A DNA stretch of 64,000 nucleotides from Chrysomallon squamiferum (Eukaryota; Mollusca; Gastropoda; Neomphalida; Peltospiridae). The position numbers and the translations under genes were made by a program. The notes beneath the pieces were generated by a model. It was not told the DNA's origin, did not search any database, and saw only the letters and a program-made list of their open reading frames with translations. The stretch lies in contig CM022672.1 of NCBI GenBank assembly GCA_012295275.1, forward strand, positions 28,749,972 to 28,813,971, written 5' to 3'. This document shows positions 57,707 to 64,000 of the stretch, in pieces. The stretch's first letter is position 1; each line of letters starts with the position of its first letter.

Positions 57707-58042
57707 CTATCTGCAAACTTTTCTATGCCTCCACAAGGTAACTTTGGACATGAATTTACGAGTACATTTTGTACACATAAGTTCTCCTTTGTGTCCTTTC
57801 AGGTGATACACCAGGTTACCTTTGTCAGCAAACTGTTGTGTGCAGACGTGGCATTTATGTAAATTCCTTGTATGAGTTCTTTCATGCTTATCCATGTTAG
57901 AAAGGTTGTTTGTTTGATAGCTACAGAACTGACATGAGAATAATCTTTTATATATAATTATAGGAGGTCCTGTTGCTGAATCTTTAACTACACGTTTGAA
58001 AATACAGCTTGCAACCTTTTCATGTGGGTGATCATGATTTGT
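57707..58042 (-). CDS. Terminal exon M2 (- strand): three fingers, last one C2HC
   Basis: The acceptor atttcttttgttttcacag ends just above 58042. It opens in phase 0 (ACA AAT CAT) and has 111 codons to the stop. Fingers: 'CQFCSYQTNNLSNMDKH' (H-x3-H-T), 'CHVCTQQFADKGNLVYH' (H-x3-H), 'CTKCTRKFMSKVTLWRH' closing H-x3-C. Finger 2 helix residues D,G,N,Y are identical to M1, marking M1/M2 as a duplicate pair. A + strand open frame across it is a shadow. Confidence 0.85.
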   Translation of the reverse strand, partial: TNHDHPHEKVASCIFKRVVKDSATGPPIIIYKRLFSCQFCSYQTNNLSNMDKHERTHTRNLHKCHVCTQQFADKGNLVYHLKGHKGELMCTKCTRKFMSKVTLWRHRKVCR

Positions 58043-60467
58043 CTGTGAAAACAAAAGAAATAAATCACAGTTATGTTAATGACAGTGTCAAACTATGATG
58101 TAGCAAAGCAAATCTAAATTTTTATTATTAATTTATTAAACATGAATATTTGTATATAAATATCATGAAATCATATCTTGAACAGATGTACAAAAATTAA
58201 AAAATATTTTTGCTTTCTTGTTTTTCTCGCACAATTTTCGTTCTGAGTAACATTTTTATTCTGAGATAAATATTTTTTTCTTTCTTTCTGTTCACACAGA
58301 TATATACACATACACAACAAATATAATATTAATACTGACATTAACTAGTCAGCAAAATTTGGAGTAAATGCTGTTTTTTGGTGAAAAAAGTAATAACAAA
58401 TCTATCTTGAGATTTCTCCTGTAAATGATGTTTTATCAATTTAAACAGTGGACAGTCTCTAAATAATAATTTTTCTTTATTTTTTTAAAAAGATATCTGT
58501 AAATATATGATATGTCATTTGCTCATTGCCTTAAAATCATGTGAAAATGGGAGATTTGTATGCTTTCTGTTTAGGTAACTGTTAGACTATCCCCTGAAGG
58601 CTTGAAACATCATCTTTCCATCAGTATGTTAATATCTGTTCGTCTTCTTAGAAAACAGTTCCATAAAGTTCAGCAGTGTAAACTACTTTGATCATTTGAT
58701 GACAAGATCATGACCCAAGCTATTGTTTTCATTGGTTCACTGACAATAATAAACCAATAAATGCATACTTTGTGTTTATTTCCACAGTACAGCAGCTGAT
58801 CTACATAAAAGAAAAGGAAAGAAACAATAATAGTGAATGTTGACATAATGTTAAATGTTAATGAATGTTATGCAGTTTGAGGAATTGAAGAATATTTTTG
58901 GAGGATCTGATACATGATAGTGAGACATGGGACTGAAGATGATTAAATGAACTATGAGACAGATGAATAGAACCATTTCATCTTAAGACTTTCCAAACTG
59001 ATCGAAGTGAACGTGAGAAAGACCTGTGTATCGGCATTTGGGCAGGGTAGGGAGCAATGAATTGTCCATTGATCTTCTTTATCATCTGTACATCTAAGTG
59101 AGGCAGAAATAAGAAATAAGTAAAAATATGACAATTATTTAAAATGAAAGTTTATTTTTATTTTTGCCTAGATGAGAAAACTGCATTCATTTTCATATAT
59201 TTACTATGACAGTTCACTGTAAAACTGATTCCTAGCTTTTGATACTTATACAACCTAGGTATAGTTGTCTTAATGTATGACATTTTTGTGTCTTTTTTGA
59301 TGTTCATAAAGTAATTAATTCTATTCTTGATATTTGTGCTTGTGTCATTATCAAAAAGAGAATGCCTTTATTTTTGACTACTCCAAATGTATTCCATATG
59401 AATTATTTGGATTATCAAAAAGTAAAATGTTATGAGACCCAACCACATATGGGACAACAGCAGAACAAAAACAAAATGAATTTAATATAGATAAAATAGA
59501 TAAAAAATCCTTTAACATTTTTTTGAAATATTACTACTGTATTTTACATTTTATTTCAAACACAAATGTGACGACAGTTTGGTCATTACATTTATTTTCA
59601 TTATAAAAACATTTGTTATTTTATTGTTAATTTTTCTAATAAGAGTATTATTTTATGTATTAATACAGTATGAACCAAAAGCCATTGACTGGTTTAAGTT
59701 TAAGCCAGCTTTGTTCACATGAACCAAAGAATAATGGTAGTGCCTATTCATCATTTTTCTTATTCTAATAAAGATACTGTATTCTTATTAGCAGAAGATC
59801 AAGACAATGTTCAAAACTTATAACTGACCAAATCTGAAGATCAGTCCATGGTAATAAGGTAAATGTCCAAAAACCAAATGAATATTCTGAAAGTCTTTCT
59901 CTGCATTTTAACGTTTCTACTTCCCAACATGTTTATCATTTATACTCCCATAAGAACTGATGGATATTATTTTGTGATATATCATAAGAAATGCTGTTTT
60001 TTTCAGGTTGTATTTATAATTAAGTCTTGAATTTTTTTAACAGGTGACTGATTTTGTCAGACTCTGACACATAAAAGGCTTTTTTCATTAAATGTTTTAA
60101 AAATAGTAATTGTTTTTCAACACTTTTCAGACCATTTCATTTTCACATCCAAGTAGCTCTTTGTTGTTCAGATTTAGAACTAACAAATATGTTGAGTTAG
60201 TGATTATTTCTCTTCAGTAAAATATAATTATTTCACAGAATTTCAAGAATAATTCAGAACTTTTAAATATGGAACTTTAATGTCATTTGAAACTTTGATA
60301 TTGTAAAAATATCACAATGTCCAAAATCATGCCAATTTTAGAAGTATACAAAGTATTTTGATTTCACAGTCCCACAGTTGTTAAAAACATTTCATACTTT
60401 CTTCTTTAATATCTTAATTAACAACAGTATCTTTTTGCGAGTTCTAAATCACATGTCAAGCCCACCA
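58043..60467. other. Spacer M2-M1
   Basis: AT-rich. A minus-strand frame around 58952-59134 follows an acceptor-like site, but its Cys residues do not have zinc finger spacing. No gene or repeat recognised. Confidence 0.4.
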
Positions 60468-60806
60468 CTATTTTAGACTGTATTTAACAAGGCAGTGTTT
60501 TTTTTTGTGTGTTCTCAAACCACCTGCTGACATGAATGTTCTGTGACACACTTGACAAAATAGTTCACCTCTGTGTGCTTTCAGATGGTAGACAAGGTTA
60601 CCCTTGTCAGCAAACTGTCTTGAACATTGAGTACATTTATGTAACTCCTTTGTATGTGTTCTGACATGTTTTTCCATATTATTTTTATGGTTGGATTGGT
60701 AACCACAGTAAGTACATCTGTATTTAACCCCACATGCATTGGACACTTTAGTTGTATTTTCTTGATGTTTTATGGACAGTCTACTGATCCACTGTGTTGA
60801 ACAAGT
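60468..60806 (-). CDS. Terminal exon M1 (- strand): three C2H2 fingers, first exon of the array in transcription order
   Basis: The acceptor tttttgtttttcacag ends just above 60806. It opens in phase 0 (ACT TGT TCA) and has 112 codons to the stop. Fingers: 'CTYCGYQSNHKNNMEKH' (H-x3-H-T), 'CTQCSRQFADKGNLVYH' (H-x3-H), 'CQVCHRTFMSAGGLRTH' closing H-x3-H or H-x4-C. The in-frame ATG at 60890 lies in intron sequence. The constant exons that should precede it on the - strand were not found between 60.8 and 64.0 kb. Confidence 0.85.
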   Translation of the reverse strand, partial: TCSTQWISRLSIKHQENTTKVSNACGVKYRCTYCGYQSNHKNNMEKHVRTHTKELHKCTQCSRQFADKGNLVYHLKAHRGELFCQVCHRTFMSAGGLRTHKKKHCLVKYSLK

Positions 60807-63800
60807 CTGTGAAAAACAAAAACAAAAATAAAAACAAACAACAGTGATTTTTTTCTGCTGAAAACTGTTTCTTCTTCTTTTTTTACACAAACTGAATCAT
60901 TAATTCATTATTATTATTCACTTATGAAATTAAAATAATGGTATTTGAAATCCATGTTCATAAATATTTTCAATGTTTTAGTGTGCAACCAGTAAGCAGT
61001 AATGATATCACATTTGATGATCATATTTTAATTGGGTGTATTTATAACTCACAAACAGTTTTATATATTAATTTTTTAACTTAAAAAAAAAATGATAATA
61101 ATAATAAAGAAAACAACTATAATGAAATTTCTTAAATTTTATAATTATAAATTATTATGACACACACACAGAGGTCCTTGCTGTATGTTTCCCCTATGAA
61201 TATTGTTTTGCATATATATCAGTAACAAATGATGAACGCTATTTCACTTCTATTTTGCAGTTTTGTTGTTTTGGACAGATAAAAAGCAGAATGTGAGCTC
61301 TGTGTGACTGCCATGATTGTAATTCTCATTTTTATTTTTGTTGTTTTTTCACTGTACATTTATTTTTATTGTAAGTTGTTTATTACATATTTGTCAGGTA
61401 TGAACATTGTATATTTGAGATATTTCATAATTTAAGTATCACCTAAAAGTTACTTCTGAAAAATCATTTCTCAGTCAAGGTTAATGGACAAGCATACTGA
61501 CACATCACAACTCTACTAATAACAAATACAGAAGAAGATGTCTTTGTTATAACTTTCTGAATCAAAGACAAGAAAAGCAAAAAGTGTGGATCAAACTGAA
61601 AATGAAAGTTGACTGGATAACATTGTAGTCAGTGAAGAGGCAACTTTCCAGTGGGGTCAGCCGTTAATCATCTGAAGTCACAGAATGGCAAAAACTCTCC
61701 AAAAGTTCATATGTTATTGGAACAACTATAACAGGTCCCATCTACCTTGACAGGTTTCATCAGTTTCTCAGACATCTTGATGATGTATTCTTGATAAATG
61801 TTTGTTTCAATAAAATGTTATCCTCTTGTAAAAAGATATGCAAACTTTTAACCATGGAAATATAATAACATATACAGTACATTTTTGGAAACTGTTCACA
61901 AACCCAGAATTAAACACCGTAATTTGACATTAAATTTTTTTAGATCCAATAATGGGAATTATTTTGTAAAATGTTGTATGGGTTTTTGTGGGGGAGAGGT
62001 CATTTGAGACATGTTAAAATAATGAACAATAGATTAAACTAATGAATTGTATAAATAGTACTGATTATTTACCCTGAGTCTTTTGATTTGCAAAATAATA
62101 ATAAACATCAAACTGAAAACATGTTTTAATATTTTGACTCTTAGGCTGATTTTCAGTGGAAATGCTCATACTATATTAGACATAACAAAATGGTATTTTT
62201 TGCTATTACCTGAGCTTACCAAGTCCATACTGGTGTTTGTATTCAGTTGATGTACACTAGCTCACAAACAAGTGTAGTATTTCATCTGTTTTAAAATTTT
62301 CAGGAATAAAATCTTTTTCATGACTTAGTACCTCTCCACTGTTTTGCAATTTTGCCTGTCTACAATATTTTTAATTTTCAAATGATGAAACTCATATTTC
62401 AAATAGGCAATGTACTTCATTTCTGGAAAATGTTATCAAGATGCCCATCCACAAAAATCATCTGTTTTTGCTGTATCAGTCATAAACAAACCATTGTCAT
62501 GTGATCAAATACAGGAGTTTTGTAAAGTTATCTTGTTTTTGAAGGGAGGTATGAATTTTTTTCAATAAAGCTTGAAGCATGAGGCCATAATTACAGAAAT
62601 TGAATTCATGTTTTGGATGACTGTAAGTTTCTTTGTATTTCAAAGAATGAAATTAAGCCTATGGCTATTTTTACTTGACCTCATCACTCGTATATTAGTA
62701 TACCCCTACCCAAGAGTTGTTATTCACCACATCATACATCCTCAACTATTTCTGCCCCCTTTTGCCCTATAGTATCAATTATAGTCTAAATATTGTCCCC
62801 AAATGTTTTATTGCTCTTCTAACTTGCTTCAGTTTCTGGGTCAGTATTCTCATGCCAGCTCTGCTATTTGATAATTTTCAACAATGATATAGCTTTCTAG
62901 GATAGTTCATATATATGACTGCTCTGTTTTCTCCACAGCTGCAAACAATTGTTTCTTAGTCATTTTAATTTTTTTGGATCATGTTCTGATATATTATGAA
63001 ATGACTGTTAACAGTATCATCATCTGATTATTTAAATTTACATGACTTTGAAAAGCATAGTAATTGTTGCAGCCTAATTTTTTTTTTTTTAAATGTACTT
63101 ATGAATTCATACAGTTTAAGTTAGAAATAATGACCATAATGAATAAATGTTAAAATCCATTTCACCTAGTATTCAGGTTGCTTTCCTAACCAAAGAAAAT
63201 TACAGATAATTTGAATCTGTGGCCTAAATATATTTCATTTCATTTCAAGTTATCACTGTACAGGTTACTGGCAACCAATGTTCTTTTTTAGTATATTAGT
63301 TCAGATTATACTAATTATACAGTTTTAAAAATTTTGTTTCAAACTGCAGCTATCTGGGTTTTTTAAGGTGAAGAAAAAAAAAAAATAGAATTTGTAAAAT
63401 ACTCATGATATATAAACCAAATGAAAAATACACAAAAACTATTTTAATATCACATGAATGATCAGTTTCACTCTGAAAATAGTGAAGCCTGCACTTTCAG
63501 TTTTATTCACTGCTTTAACTAAAGTTTAAGTTAAACATAAATTCAGGAAATCAAACCAGTGTGATTTACAATCTTAACAATAACATGTTTCCTTATAGAT
63601 TATCATTTCAATTCAAAATAAAAGATCTATCATGACTGCAGAAACAAAGGAATTGATAAAAACATTAATCTAAAGCTTAACAATAATGTAATTTTGTTAC
63701 AATTTATTACTAGCAAATATTATGATATGAACAAATGAAAATTCACACACAAGTATTATAAATGTATTAAAAAAACCACAATGGTAACATTATTTATTGA

Positions 63801-64000
63801 TATGAATAGAAATACAAAACAAGGCAGTGATCACAAACTTGTCAGTCTGCTTGATGATGAGTTTTGTTTACAATTTGTTGTCCAGAAGACAACACAATCT
63901 AAAATGTTGATGTTACAGCTGATCACGTCAGTTCATTTACACTGTAACCCAGAATTATTATTTTTAACTATTGTTATAGATTGTACTAATAATTCATTTT
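60807..64000. other. Sequence upstream of the - strand array
   Basis: AT-rich, probably intron of the - strand gene or intergenic. I looked for a further finger exon and for a constant exon resembling 758-1416 or 5556-5929 and saw neither. Short open frames (for example 62572-62772) have no recognisable domain. Confidence 0.4.

Noticed and set aside
58952-59134. Possible further - strand terminal exon after an acceptor-like 'ctgcctcacttag'
   Set aside because: Cys residues are present, but the C-x2-C and H-x3-H spacing cannot be made in any frame without several changes.
1-64000. tRNA, rRNA, CRISPR arrays, bacterial operons or ribosome binding sites
   Set aside because: None seen. Introns, poly(A) signals and transposon types show animal nuclear DNA, so prokaryotic features are not expected.

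Overview
The window is animal nuclear DNA: AT-rich, with GT-AG introns, dense microsatellites and many decayed transposons. The protein style and transposon mix suggest an invertebrate, probably a lophotrochozoan such as a mollusc. That placement is an inference; no species-specific marker was recognised.

The main content is a transcription factor locus built to swap DNA-binding domains. On the + strand a putative 5' UTR exon (ending at 479) is followed by three shared coding exons: 758-1416, 5556-5929 and 6116-6168. Together they encode a common N-terminus of 354 residues plus two bases of codon 355. They are followed by a tandem array of 15 intact terminal exons (P1-P15, 12.5-36.0 kb) and one decayed terminal exon (about 17.41-17.64 kb). 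Every intact terminal exon has its own pyrimidine-rich AG acceptor, enters in the same phase (the junction codon is always CAA or CAG, Gln), encodes two C2H2/C2HC zinc fingers (three in P15) and ends with its own stop. Splicing the constant region to one terminal exon at a time would give at least 15 proteins of about 420-460 residues with one N-terminus and different fingers. This is the logic of Drosophila lola and mod(mdg4), but the constant domain here is not a recognisable BTB domain.

On the - strand, 60.8-45.1 kb, a second array of six terminal exons (M1-M6) faces the first tail to tail. Each encodes three C2H2-type fingers of a different subfamily, and all six enter in phase 0. No constant exon for them is visible in the window. 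Either their gene starts beyond 64 kb, or, more speculatively, they are joined in trans to the + strand constant region, whose exon 3 ends in phase 0.

Region by region: 1-480, promoter/5' UTR side with a decayed copy of constant exon 3; 0.76-6.17 kb, constant exons, with a 2.85-kb long-inverted-repeat transposon in intron 2; 6.2-12.5 kb, a long intron with a second, related inverted-repeat element; 12.5-36.0 kb, the P array; 36.0-45.1 kb, an intergenic zone of transposon remnants, degenerate tandem repeats, a diverged duplicated segment and strong hairpins; 45.1-60.8 kb, the M array, interrupted at 47.0-50.6 kb by an L1-like ORF2 remnant (itself carrying a short SINE-like insert) and a hAT transposase fragment; 60.8-64.0 kb, no recognisable gene.

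No tRNA, rRNA or CRISPR array was seen. All splice sites and isoforms are predicted from sequence alone.
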